Below are positions 37,655 through 46,395 of a stretch of 64,000 nt of DNA, in pieces. The notes beneath the pieces are model-generated. The model made no database searches. It saw only the letters and a list, made by a program, of their open reading frames with translations, and was not told the DNA's origin. Origin of the DNA: Paludibacter sp963678465 (GTDB lineage: Bacteria > Bacteroidota > Bacteroidia > Bacteroidales > Paludibacteraceae); NCBI GenBank assembly GCA_963678465.1, contig OY782858.1:2976001-3040000 (forward strand), written 5' to 3'. Position 1 is the stretch's first letter. Each line of letters starts with the position of its first letter. Made by a program: the position numbers and the translations under genes.

Positions 37655-38305
37655 ATGTTTTTCAATGTTTCTTATGTTGAGTGGTTTGGTTATCTTGGTT
37701 CAGTAATTGTTGCTGTGTCGTTAACGATGAGTTCAATCAAAAAGCTGAGATGGTATAATTTTGTTGGTGCAGCTATTTTCTCTATTTACGGTTTTGCCAT
37801 TGGCGCTTTACCTGTAGGCTTACTCAATTTGTTTATCGTTATAGCCGACATTTACTATCTTTACAAGATGTACATGCAAAAGGATGCTTTTAAAGCAATT
37901 GTTGTCAATAATAACGATCCGTATCTGCATTATTTTCTCGATTTCTACAAACAAGAGATACACGAATTTTTTCCTCTTTTCGATGAGGCGAAACTAAAAG
38001 ATGAGTATGAAAATAAAAACTCATTTGTGTTTCTGTTGCTTCGCAACGCTGTAGTAGCCGGGGTATTTTGTGGAGTAAAAAACAATCATATCCTGTATCT
38101 GCATGCCGATTTTGTAAGCGCTCAGTATCGCGATTTAAAACCGGGTGAATTTATTTATCAAAAAAATGTGGCTATGCTTAAAGAGCAGGGAATAAGTCAG
38201 ATTATTTGTAATACTGAGAACAACAGGCATCAAAAATATCTTTATAAAATGGGTTTCGAGTTGCAATCGGCAAAATCAAAAACAGTATTTGTAAAAAATA
38301 TTTGA
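37655..38305 (+). CDS. Membrane-anchored GNAT-like protein (YgjV-like helices plus acetyltransferase-like domain)
   Basis: 216 aa with two parts. Residues about 8-76 form three hydrophobic helices (WFGYLGSVIVAVSLTMSS; FVGAAIFSIYGFAIGALPVG; LLNLFIVIADIYYLYKMY), a pattern like the YgjV inner-membrane family. Residues about 85-216 look like a GNAT fold: a beta-hairpin (LLLRNAVVAGVFCGV), a GE-F-Y-Q loop region for the CoA site, and the late NRHQKYLYKMGFE helix-strand typical of N-acetyltransferases. Substrate unknown. It ends at a strong bidirectional terminator facing cydB. Confidence 0.7.
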   Translation: MFFNVSYVEWFGYLGSVIVAVSLTMSSIKKLRWYNFVGAAIFSIYGFAIGALPVGLLNLFIVIADIYYLYKMYMQKDAFKAIVVNNNDPYLHYFLDFYKQEIHEFFPLFDEAKLKDEYENKNSFVFLLLRNAVVAGVFCGVKNNHILYLHADFVSAQYRDLKPGEFIYQKNVAMLKEQGISQIICNTENNRHQKYLYKMGFELQSAKSKTVFVKNI

Positions 38306-38326
38306 TTAAACTTCAGTAGATATAAA

Positions 38327-38362
38327 AATAAATCCTGGCAGGTTGACCTGTCAGGATTTATT
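38327..38362. terminator. Bidirectional terminator between the membrane-GNAT gene and cydB
   Basis: AATAAATCCTGGCAGG pairs with CCTGTCAGGATTTATT (16 bp, one G-T wobble) around TTGA. Confidence 0.88.
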
Positions 38363-38398
38363 CTTTTATTGCAAAACCTTGTTGATGATCAGCTAAAA

Positions 38399-39547
38399 TC
38401 AATAAGCATGATGATCGCTGTTTATATCTTCAATATCAGTACGTTTTTTCTCCAACGAACGCCATGCATAGAAAATATAGGCCAGCACAAACGGAATCAG
38501 AATTGAAACGTAAGACATGGCTGTCAGCGTAAATTCGCTCGAGGATGAATTGAAAATAGTGAGCGAACTTTGCAAATCGGTCGACGATGGATAATAAGCC
38601 GTATTGTTATATCCGGCAATCAGCAACAATGTGCACACTGTTACCACAGTTCCTATACCTGACATCCATATCCCTTTACGGAACGATTTCGAAAGCATAG
38701 ATCCGATAATCCCTGCCAAAACAGCAACAACACCCAGCAAAAAGAGAATCAATAGCACAGGCATTTCTATCAGGTTGAAGAAGTATTTGTATTGTACAAG
38801 AGATACAACGCCGGTTTCGGGATCCACAGCATAACCCTTGTCAATCAAAGTCCAGATCACAAAGGTAAGAAAGAACACAACAAAAGGAATGGCATTGTAA
38901 AACAGGTATTTGTACGATCTTTCTTCGAGTGTTTTATTGTTCAGTCGGTTAATAAAGAAAAGCAAAGCATTGGTGCGGGCCAAAAACAATACGGTAAGCC
39001 CTAACGCCCAGTTGCGTGGATCCAGCAAGGCTTCGAGTCCGTGCCATCCATTTCCCCACTGACTAATAGCAGGCGCTAGTTGCTGAGCAATGTTTGCTTT
39101 GTTCACCGTAAAGTCCGATCCGGTAAAGAAGGTAGCGATGGCAGCGCCAAGTAGAAATGTTCCCAGAAAACCGTTTATTACTAGAAACGAACGATAGGTG
39201 GTTTTGCCATAAGTATTACCGGGTTTCGACTGAAATTCGTACGAAACGGCCTGAATAATAAAGCAGAACAAAATGGCCATCCAAACCCAGTAGGCACCGC
39301 CGAAACTTGTTGAATAAAACAGTGGGAAAGATGCAAAAAATGCACCGCCGAATGTTACGAGCGTAGTAAATGTAAATTCCCATTTACGTCCGAGTACATT
39401 GACTAGCAGGCGTTTTTCGTCTTCTGTTTTCGACAGACTGAAAAGCATCGACTGTCCGCCCTGAATAAATAGCAGAAATGCTAAAAGTCCACCGAGCAAC
39501 GAAATAATAAACCACCAGTAATGCTGAAGAATTGAATATGTTGTCAT
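38399..39547 (-). CDS. cydB: Cytochrome bd quinol oxidase subunit II
   Basis: Membrane partner of CydA in the high-affinity bd oxidase (382 aa from the ATG at 39547). About eight or nine hydrophobic helices are visible; YSILQHYWWFIISLLGGLLAFLLF at the start and NRNWALGL-like DPRNWALGLTVLFLART in the middle match the CydB family. The frame can begin 11 residues earlier. It lies 71 bases after cydA on the same strand, with no separate promoter seen, so the two are co-transcribed. Confidence 0.93.
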   Translation of the reverse strand: MTTYSILQHYWWFIISLLGGLLAFLLFIQGGQSMLFSLSKTEDEKRLLVNVLGRKWEFTFTTLVTFGGAFFASFPLFYSTSFGGAYWVWMAILFCFIIQAVSYEFQSKPGNTYGKTTYRSFLVINGFLGTFLLGAAIATFFTGSDFTVNKANIAQQLAPAISQWGNGWHGLEALLDPRNWALGLTVLFLARTNALLFFINRLNNKTLEERSYKYLFYNAIPFVVFFLTFVIWTLIDKGYAVDPETGVVSLVQYKYFFNLIEMPVLLILFLLGVVAVLAGIIGSMLSKSFRKGIWMSGIGTVVTVCTLLLIAGYNNTAYYPSSTDLQSSLTIFNSSSSEFTLTAMSYVSILIPFVLAYIFYAWRSLEKKRTDIEDINSDHHAY

Positions 39548-39618
39548 AAAATTAAGCGTTTTATAAATTTTATAAATCAAGACTGTTTAATAGAAAGTGA
39601 TACGCTGAAATCGAACCG

Positions 39619-41172
39619 TTAATGTTCGGCTTCAGGTCCTTTTTTGATTTGTTTCAGCATAATTCTTATTTCAGCAATAAGCAATGCTGTAAACAATGCT
39701 GCAAAAAGAAAGACCGTAATTTGTACCGATTGCACCGATATGCCCGAAAGCGCAGCTTGCAGTGGCAAAGCGTCCTGAATTGCCCAGGGCTGACGACCCA
39801 TTTCGGCGACAATCCAGCCTACCTGGCTTGCTACATATCCTAATGGAATTGTAAACAAGGCGGCATAGGAAAGCCATTTCGCGTTTTCCATTTTTCGGCG
39901 ATACAACATAAAGACTAATAAGGCAAACAATGCTAAGAAATACATTCCTAAGCCCACCATAATGTGGAACGCATAAAATACAAGCGGAACGTTGGGAACT
40001 ATGTCTTCGGGTTTATCGAGGTATCCGTACCCGAAATGAGGAAAGTTCTCGCTTAACACAGCTTTGTGCTGTTGTGCTGTGGCTGTGTCTTTGGCCGACA
40101 TAGCGTTTTTATATTCAGCGAGAGCATTCAATGCTTTTTTGCCTCTTTCCTGTCTCTCGGCAAACGAAAGTGCTGGTCCCTGTGGTGTTGCATATCCACC
40201 ATCTACCACATCTTTAATGCCGGGAACAAATGCGTTAAAATCTCTGTACCCCAAAAATGATAGCATACCAGGGATTGGTACTTTTACTTTCATTAAAAAC
40301 GGTTCAATACTATCGTTGTACGATTTCTTATCAGGATTCAAAATACCAAAAGCCAGCAGGTCGGCATTCTTCTGTCCAACGTAAAGGCCTTCCATGGCTG
40401 CCAGTTTCATAGGCTGCTTTTGCGAAACGTGATACGCTGAGCCGTCGCCTGTCCAAATAATAAGAACCGATGATATGAGTCCGAAAACGGCACCTACCCA
40501 CAAACTTTTAATTGCAAAATCGACCTCGCGTTTTTTGATCAGAAACCAACCGCTTACACCCACTACAAACAAAGCTCCCACTACCCAGCTCGAAACTATC
40601 GTATGCAAAAACTTATTGATGGCTATAGGAGATAAAACAACTGCCCAAAAATCAACCATTTCGTTTCTTACAGTGTCAGGGTTAAATTCCATGCCTACCG
40701 GGAATTGCATCCAAGCATTGGCAACCAAAATCCAGAGAGCAGAAAGTGTGGCACCAAGGGCTGTAAGCCAGGTAGCAGCAAGGTGAAATTTCTTACTTAC
40801 TTTGTTCCAGCCAAAGAACATGATGGAAATAAAGGTAGCTTCCATAAAGAATGCAAGTATACCTTCAATAGCCAGTGGAGCACCAAAAATATCGCCTACA
40901 ATCCAGCTGTAGTTCGACCAGTTGGTACCAAACTGAAACTCCATAATAATACCTGTGGCAACGCCAATAGCAAAATTAATCCCGAAAATGGTCATCCAGA
41001 ATTTTGTGACCTTTTTCCATTTCTCATCACCTGTTTTGAGATAAATGCTCTCCATAATGGCCATAATTACACCAAGTCCTAAAGTGAGGGGAACAAAAAT
41101 CCAGTGATACATAGCGGTAAGCGCAAATTGCGCTCTCGACCAATCTAATAACGACGCATCTAATAATTCCAT
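39619..41172 (-). CDS. cydA: Cytochrome bd quinol oxidase subunit I
   Basis: Haem-bearing subunit that oxidises quinol and reduces oxygen to water (517 aa). The conserved His of TAMYHWIFVPL (about residue 23), the His in NKFLHTIVSSW, the axial Met in FHIMVGLGMYF and the GRQPWAIQ quinol-binding signature near the C-terminus are all present. It supports respiration or oxygen scavenging at very low oxygen. The leader is long: the best promoter is at 41460-41492, about 290 bases before the start. Confidence 0.96.
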   Translation of the reverse strand: MELLDASLLDWSRAQFALTAMYHWIFVPLTLGLGVIMAIMESIYLKTGDEKWKKVTKFWMTIFGINFAIGVATGIIMEFQFGTNWSNYSWIVGDIFGAPLAIEGILAFFMEATFISIMFFGWNKVSKKFHLAATWLTALGATLSALWILVANAWMQFPVGMEFNPDTVRNEMVDFWAVVLSPIAINKFLHTIVSSWVVGALFVVGVSGWFLIKKREVDFAIKSLWVGAVFGLISSVLIIWTGDGSAYHVSQKQPMKLAAMEGLYVGQKNADLLAFGILNPDKKSYNDSIEPFLMKVKVPIPGMLSFLGYRDFNAFVPGIKDVVDGGYATPQGPALSFAERQERGKKALNALAEYKNAMSAKDTATAQQHKAVLSENFPHFGYGYLDKPEDIVPNVPLVFYAFHIMVGLGMYFLALFALLVFMLYRRKMENAKWLSYAALFTIPLGYVASQVGWIVAEMGRQPWAIQDALPLQAALSGISVQSVQITVFLFAALFTALLIAEIRIMLKQIKKGPEAEH

Positions 41173-41459
41173 AAATAATACTGTATTTAAATTAAAGATT
41201 TTTTAATTCGGTGTATTGACTAATTTCAAATGAACATAATTTTTCTTCCTCAGATCAGTGTCTCTTGATTTAATTCATAAAGGTTTGAGATGAAACGCTT
41301 TCTGAAATAAAACCCCGGTAAACGGTTTTCTGATTGTAGTTGCACAAAATATTCTTCAGGCAACCCTGTCTCTAATTCATCTGGTTTAAAAACAATGCTT
41401 TTAAATATTAGTTGAATTGAGTTATTAATTATTCCTGACTAATATGTAAATAAATTTTG

Positions 41460-41492
41460 CAAAAATAATCAATAAATTGGATTAATTACAAA
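41460..41492 (-). promoter_or_regulatory. Probable cydAB promoter (TTTG-N21-TATTTTTG)
   Basis: Minus-strand TATTTTTG (41467-41460) with TTTG (41492-41489) 21 bases upstream. It would start the message about 280 bases before cydA. Confidence 0.5.
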
Positions 41493-41735
41493 TTTAGAAT
41501 AGTTAGAATTTAAATTTTTTAGAGTTAATGGCATTTGTCTGTGGAAAAGTAAAAAAATCGGTTGCTCTCAGGAGCTCAGATGGTTTACTTTAGCTGTAAT
41601 TTTCCGAAAGATAAGTTCTTTCTTCGAAAATTCAATGTAAAATACAAAATAATGTAACAGATTTTAGAAACTAACACTAATGCAGGTGTTTTGGGCCTTG
41701 TAAATTTTAAATTTTCACAAAAATAAAGCACAAAA

Positions 41736-41765
41736 AAACCGGCAGTTTATAAACTGCCGGTTTCC
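41736..41765 (-). terminator. Rho-independent terminator of recQ
   Basis: AAACCGGCAGTTTA and its complement form a GC-rich stem with almost no loop; on the minus strand it is followed by a T-run (TTTTTTTG). It sits 20 bases after the recQ stop. Confidence 0.85.
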
Positions 41766-41783
41766 TGTTGTTGTAACGATTTG

Positions 41784-43970
41784 TTAATTTCCAATTTCCG
41801 AGAGGAACTTAATTCTTACAAGGCGTACTTCTGTTTCGCTATAATCGTCCTCGCCAAGCTCATTCAGGGCGGGTTCAATTTTGTCTGTCTCGGCCGAGTT
41901 AAAGTAGTCGAAAATTTCTTCAACATGGTCGGGATCCATTACTTCCTGGAGGAAATAATCGATATTGATTTTTGTACCCGAATATACGATAGCTTCTATT
42001 TCGTCGAGCAATTCTCCAATTTCAAGTCCTTTGGCCATGGCAATGTCGTCAAGGGCAATTTTTCGGTCGATAGATTGAATGATAGAAACCTTTAGTTTCG
42101 ATTTATTGGGAACCGTCCGTACACGCAAGTCTTCGGGACGTATAATTTCGTTCTCTTTTACATGTTCCTTGATTACCCTCAGAAAGTCCTCACCGTATCG
42201 TTTTGCCTTACCGGCGCCTACTCCTGGTATGTTCTGAAGTTCGTCCATTGTAACCGGATAGCTCGTTGCCATAGCTTCGAGCGATGGATCCTGAAAGATA
42301 ACAAAAGGAGGTACTTCAAGTTTTTTCGACATTTTTTTTCTCAAATCTTTAAGAATTGAAAATAAAACATCATCGGCAGCCGAAGTGCCGCCTGAACTTT
42401 TGATAGTAGGCTCTTCATCATCATCCTCGAATTCATTGTCCTTGACAATAGGGAAAGGAGTTGGTTTTTTGAGGTATGCTTTACCTCCGGCTGTGAGTTT
42501 TAACAGTCCATAATTCTCTATGTCCTTTGAAATAAAGCCGGCAATCATTGCCTGACGAATAACGGCATGAAGCAGTTTTTCATCTTCGTCGGAAGCAGAG
42601 CCAAAGTTTTCAAGTTCATCGTGTTGATACGACTTGACGTCTGAGGTTTCATTTCCTTTTAAAATGTCGACGATGTGTTCGGCTTTAAATTTTTCGCGAA
42701 CAATTAAAATGGTTTCTAATACCAATGACAAGAGTTCTTGTCCTTCAATAAATTTACGTGGTTTCATACAGTTGTCACAGCTCCCGCAGTTGTCGTTCTG
42801 ATATTGTTCGCCGAAGTAATGTAGTAACAATTTTCGGCGGCAAACAGATGACTCAGCATATGCTTGTGTTTCTAATAATAATTGATTCCCGATTTCCTGT
42901 TCGGCCACGGGTTTGCCTTGCATAAATTTGCGTAATTTGTCTAAATCCTTGTAAGCATAAAATGCAATACATTGTCCTTCACCACCATCACGTCCACCAC
43001 GCCCGGTTTCCTGATAATAACCTTCGAGACTTTTGGGCATGTCGTAATGAAGTACAAATCTGACATCAGGCTTATCGATACCCATGCCAAATGCAATGGT
43101 TGCAACAATGATTTGCACTTTTTCCATCAGAAACTTATCCTGATTTTCGCTTCTCACTGCCGTTTCCATTCCTGCGTGGTAAGGCAAGCACGAAATTCCA
43201 TTCATACTGAGCGTTTCGGCAAGTTCTTCTACCTTTTTGCGGCTCAGGCAATAAATAATGCCTGATTTGTTACCCTGCGAACGTATGAATTTGATAATGT
43301 CCTTGTCTACATCGTTGGTTTTAGGACGTACTTCATAATATAGATTACTTCGATTAAAGGACGATTTAAAAACGCTGGCATTCAGCATGCCAAGGTTTTT
43401 TTGAATATCGTGTTGCACTTTTGGTGTTGCTGTTGCCGTCAATGTTATCAGTGGTGCAATACCTATTTCGTTAATTATAGGGCGTATCCGTCGATATTCG
43501 GGTCTGAAATCATGACCCCATTCCGAAATACAATGAGCTTCGTCGACAGCATAAAATGAAATTTTAAGTTGTTTCAGAAATTCTATATTTTCTTCCTTAG
43601 TTAGTGATTCCGGTGCAACATATAATAGCTTCGTTTTGCCCGAAAGAATGTCGTTTTTAACCTGATCAATGGCCTGCTTTGATAAAGAGGAATTGATAAA
43701 ATGAGCTATTCCATCTTCTTCGCTGAAACTTCGCATTGCATCCACCTGATTTTTCATCAAAGCGATCAATGGCGAAATTACGATGGCAGTTCCTTCCATA
43801 ATTAAAGATGGAAGCTGATAACATAGCGATTTTCCACCTCCGGTAGGCATCAACACAAATGTATCCTTCCCATCGAGAACGTTTTGTATAATAGCTTCCT
43901 GATTTCCCTTGAAGCTGTCGAAGCCAAAGTTTCTTTTTAAATGTTCGGTTAATACAGAATGAGTTGCCAT
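41784..43970 (-). CDS. recQ: ATP-dependent DNA helicase RecQ
   Basis: 3'-5' superfamily 2 helicase in recombination and fork repair (728 aa). Walker A MPTGGGKS (41-48), the DEAH box (143-146), motif VI YYQETGRGGRDG, then the RecQ-Ct zinc site with four Cys (CRRKLLLHYFGE, then CGSCDNC) and an HRDC domain (about 545-620, LEAMATSYPVTMDELQNIPGVG). A further C-terminal tail of about 100 residues is common in Bacteroidota RecQ. A near-consensus TACTTTCG lies at 44008-44001. Single gene. Confidence 0.95.
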   Translation of the reverse strand: MATHSVLTEHLKRNFGFDSFKGNQEAIIQNVLDGKDTFVLMPTGGGKSLCYQLPSLIMEGTAIVISPLIALMKNQVDAMRSFSEEDGIAHFINSSLSKQAIDQVKNDILSGKTKLLYVAPESLTKEENIEFLKQLKISFYAVDEAHCISEWGHDFRPEYRRIRPIINEIGIAPLITLTATATPKVQHDIQKNLGMLNASVFKSSFNRSNLYYEVRPKTNDVDKDIIKFIRSQGNKSGIIYCLSRKKVEELAETLSMNGISCLPYHAGMETAVRSENQDKFLMEKVQIIVATIAFGMGIDKPDVRFVLHYDMPKSLEGYYQETGRGGRDGGEGQCIAFYAYKDLDKLRKFMQGKPVAEQEIGNQLLLETQAYAESSVCRRKLLLHYFGEQYQNDNCGSCDNCMKPRKFIEGQELLSLVLETILIVREKFKAEHIVDILKGNETSDVKSYQHDELENFGSASDEDEKLLHAVIRQAMIAGFISKDIENYGLLKLTAGGKAYLKKPTPFPIVKDNEFEDDDEEPTIKSSGGTSAADDVLFSILKDLRKKMSKKLEVPPFVIFQDPSLEAMATSYPVTMDELQNIPGVGAGKAKRYGEDFLRVIKEHVKENEIIRPEDLRVRTVPNKSKLKVSIIQSIDRKIALDDIAMAKGLEIGELLDEIEAIVYSGTKINIDYFLQEVMDPDHVEEIFDYFNSAETDKIEPALNELGEDDYSETEVRLVRIKFLSEIGN

Positions 43971-44149
43971 GTTTGTACCCTTTGTCTGAAAAATGGTTTG
44001 CGAAAGTAGTATTTATTGTCGAGATATTAGCACAATATCGATAATTTATTTACCGATTTTCATGTATTTTTAGCGTTTAAATGTTACTTAAACAGCTTTT
44101 TAATTATAAAACAAAATTATAAACAGATTTTAAATATACAACCCCTTTT

Positions 44150-44195
44150 CAAAAAAAAATCAGGATAATAATCAATTTAATTGGTTATTATCCTG
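44150..44195 (-). terminator. Rho-independent terminator of clpX
   Basis: On the minus strand CAGGATAATAA (44194 downward) pairs with TTATTATCCTG, followed by a run of nine T (44159-44151). It lies about 47 bases after the clpX stop. Confidence 0.82.
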
Positions 44196-44241
44196 ATGTG
44201 TTTATTTAATTTCTTTATTTACAATTGATTACATTTTTACA

Positions 44242-45474
44242 TTAAGCAATTTTTAAACGATTAATATTCGTTTTTTCTATTTTGCTTTTGGCATATTGGA
44301 GGTTGATATGCAGCGAATTTTCATTATTTGATGGCATTTCGTACATTTTGTCCATAATTATTGTCTCAGTAATCGACCTTAAGCCACGTGCTCCTAATTT
44401 AAACTCAATGGCTTTATCCACGATGTAGTCCAATACTTCATCTTCGAAAATAAGATCGATCTGATCCATTTTGAAGAGTTTATTGTATTGTTTTATGATT
44501 GAATTTTTAGGTTCAGTCAGTATTCGGCGCAAAGCAAAGCGGTCGAGAGGTTCGAGATAGGTGAGTATGGGCAAACGGCCAATGATTTCGGGGATAAGAC
44601 CGAAAGATTTAAGATCTTGTGGAGCAATATATTGCAACAGATTCTTTTTGTCGATTTCTTCGCTCTCAGCGGATGCGCCATATCCAACAACTCTTGTGTT
44701 AAGTCTCGAAGCAATTTTCTTTTCGATGCCATCGAAAGCTCCACCGCAAACAAAAAGTATATTCTGCGTATTTACGGCAATCATTTTTTGGTCAGGATGC
44801 TTGCGTCCACCTTGTGGCGGAACGTTAACGACAGCGCCTTCAAGCAGTTTCAACAAGCCTTGTTGAACGCCTTCGCCACTTACATCGCGTGTTATGCTTG
44901 GGTTATCACCTTTGCGGGCAATTTTATCAATCTCGTCGATAAATACAATGCCACGTTCGGCTGCTTTTACGTCGTAGTCGGCCACTTGAAGCAGGCGTGT
45001 CAGAATGCTTTCAATGTCTTCGCCCACGTAGCCGGCTTCGGTAAGTACAGTTGCGTCCACAATGGTGAATGGGACGTGCAGCTTTTTAGCAATGGTTCGT
45101 GCCAACAAGGTTTTGCCTGTACCAGTGTAGCCCACCATAATGATGTTCGATTTTTCAATTTCCACATCATCGTTTGTTTTTTCCTGCATCAATCTTTTGT
45201 AATGATTGTACACAGCCACCGATAGGTATTTTTTTGCTTCGTCCTGACCAATAACATACTGATCGAGATATTCTTTAATTTCAACAGGTTTTGGTACTTC
45301 ATCTTTGTTCAGATGAGGTAATTTCGATTTTGAGCTTGTACTTTCTTTTACAATTTCAGCAGCCTGAACCGCACATTCGTTGCAAATGTGAACTCCGCCT
45401 TGTCCCATGATAAAAAAATCGACCTGAGATTCGGGTCGGCCACAGAAACTACAATTTTTGGTTGTTTTTGCCAT
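44242..45474 (-). CDS. clpX: ATP-dependent Clp protease ATP-binding subunit ClpX
   Basis: AAA+ unfoldase feeding ClpP (410 aa). The N-terminal zinc domain has Cys8, Cys11, Cys31 and Cys34. The Walker A is GYTGTGKT (115-122), where most ClpX have GPTGxGKT, so a Tyr replaces the usual Pro. The pore loop (GYVGED), the RKH loop and the ClpP-docking IGF-like loop (FGLIPEIIGR) are present. It lies 49 bases after clpP in a tig-clpP-clpX series. Confidence 0.96.
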   Translation of the reverse strand: MAKTTKNCSFCGRPESQVDFFIMGQGGVHICNECAVQAAEIVKESTSSKSKLPHLNKDEVPKPVEIKEYLDQYVIGQDEAKKYLSVAVYNHYKRLMQEKTNDDVEIEKSNIIMVGYTGTGKTLLARTIAKKLHVPFTIVDATVLTEAGYVGEDIESILTRLLQVADYDVKAAERGIVFIDEIDKIARKGDNPSITRDVSGEGVQQGLLKLLEGAVVNVPPQGGRKHPDQKMIAVNTQNILFVCGGAFDGIEKKIASRLNTRVVGYGASAESEEIDKKNLLQYIAPQDLKSFGLIPEIIGRLPILTYLEPLDRFALRRILTEPKNSIIKQYNKLFKMDQIDLIFEDEVLDYIVDKAIEFKLGARGLRSITETIIMDKMYEMPSNNENSLHINLQYAKSKIEKTNINRLKIA

Positions 45475-45523
45475 ATTATGATTGGTAAATACAAGGCATC
45501 AAACCCTGTATTTACCTAAAAAA

Positions 45524-46201
45524 TTATTTTTTCTTTTCGTTCATTAAAACTTTATCAATCATTCCATATTCCAACGCTTCCTGCGAAGTCATCCAATAGT
45601 CGCGATCTGAATCTTTTTCTATTCTGTCGAATGGATTGTGCGAGTGATCGGCTATAATTGTATAAAGTTCTTTTTTAAGTTTCTGAATTTCACGGGCTGT
45701 GATTTCGATATCCGAAGCCTGTCCCTGAGCGCCACCCATAGGCTGATGTATCATAACGCGTGAATGTTTAAGCGCTGAGCGTTTTCCTTCAGCGCCGGCT
45801 ACTAACAATACCGCGCCCATCGAAGCGGCCATGCCGGTACAGATAGTTGCCACATCGGAGCCAATGAACTGCATGGTGTCGTAAATGCCGAGTCCGGCAT
45901 ATACCGATCCGCCAGGTGTGTTGAGGTAGATAGAGATGTCTTTGCCCGGGTCAGATGAATCGAGATAGAGTAACTGTGCCTGAATTACATTGGCAGTGTA
46001 GTCGTCCACCTGAGTTCCCAGAAAAATAATACGATCCATCATGAGGCGCGAAAAAACGTCCATTTGAGTAACATTGAGTTGACGTTCTTCAAGAATAGAA
46101 GGCGAAATATAGTTGCTGGTGATATCTGCATATTTGTCCAGCGATAAGCCGTTCATACCAAGATGTTTGGTTGCGTAATTGCGAAAATCATTATTGTTCA
46201 T
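45524..46201 (-). CDS. clpP: ATP-dependent Clp protease proteolytic subunit ClpP
   Basis: Serine peptidase forming the barrel of the Clp protease (225 aa). The nucleophile is Ser127 in GMAASMGAV and the catalytic His is His152 in MIHQPMGGAQG; the Asp lies in the DSDRDYWM segment near 198-201. An N-terminal extension of about 30 residues before the mature core is usual for Bacteroidota. It is the middle gene between tig and clpX. Confidence 0.96.
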   Translation of the reverse strand: MNNNDFRNYATKHLGMNGLSLDKYADITSNYISPSILEERQLNVTQMDVFSRLMMDRIIFLGTQVDDYTANVIQAQLLYLDSSDPGKDISIYLNTPGGSVYAGLGIYDTMQFIGSDVATICTGMAASMGAVLLVAGAEGKRSALKHSRVMIHQPMGGAQGQASDIEITAREIQKLKKELYTIIADHSHNPFDRIEKDSDRDYWMTSQEALEYGMIDKVLMNEKKK

Positions 46202-46395
46202 ATCTGTAATTGGTTTGTCTGAATTGCTGTAAGAGCAATGTCAGTTGGTTTCTTAAATTTTCAATCCATAAATTATTGAAAAAGGCTTTCAACCGTTTTC
46301 ATTCATTAAACAAAGGTATAGTTTTTTTGTTTAACCTGATTCGGTGAAAAGCCTTTTCGGTACGAAAATCTAATTTTCAGTGCTTTTGGAGCTGG

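Larger units (their letters stand above)
41173..41783. other. Long intergenic region, cydA leader and recQ terminator
   Basis: 611 bases without a gene. It holds the cydAB promoter (41460-41492), a leader of about 280 bases with a small inverted repeat (AAAACC 41309-41314 / GGTTTT 41324-41329), an AT-rich spacer and the recQ terminator (41736-41765). No riboswitch family was recognised. Confidence 0.5.

Noticed and set aside
44617..45225. 202-codon plus-strand frame
   Set aside because: Antisense to clpX, with composition of a shadow frame.
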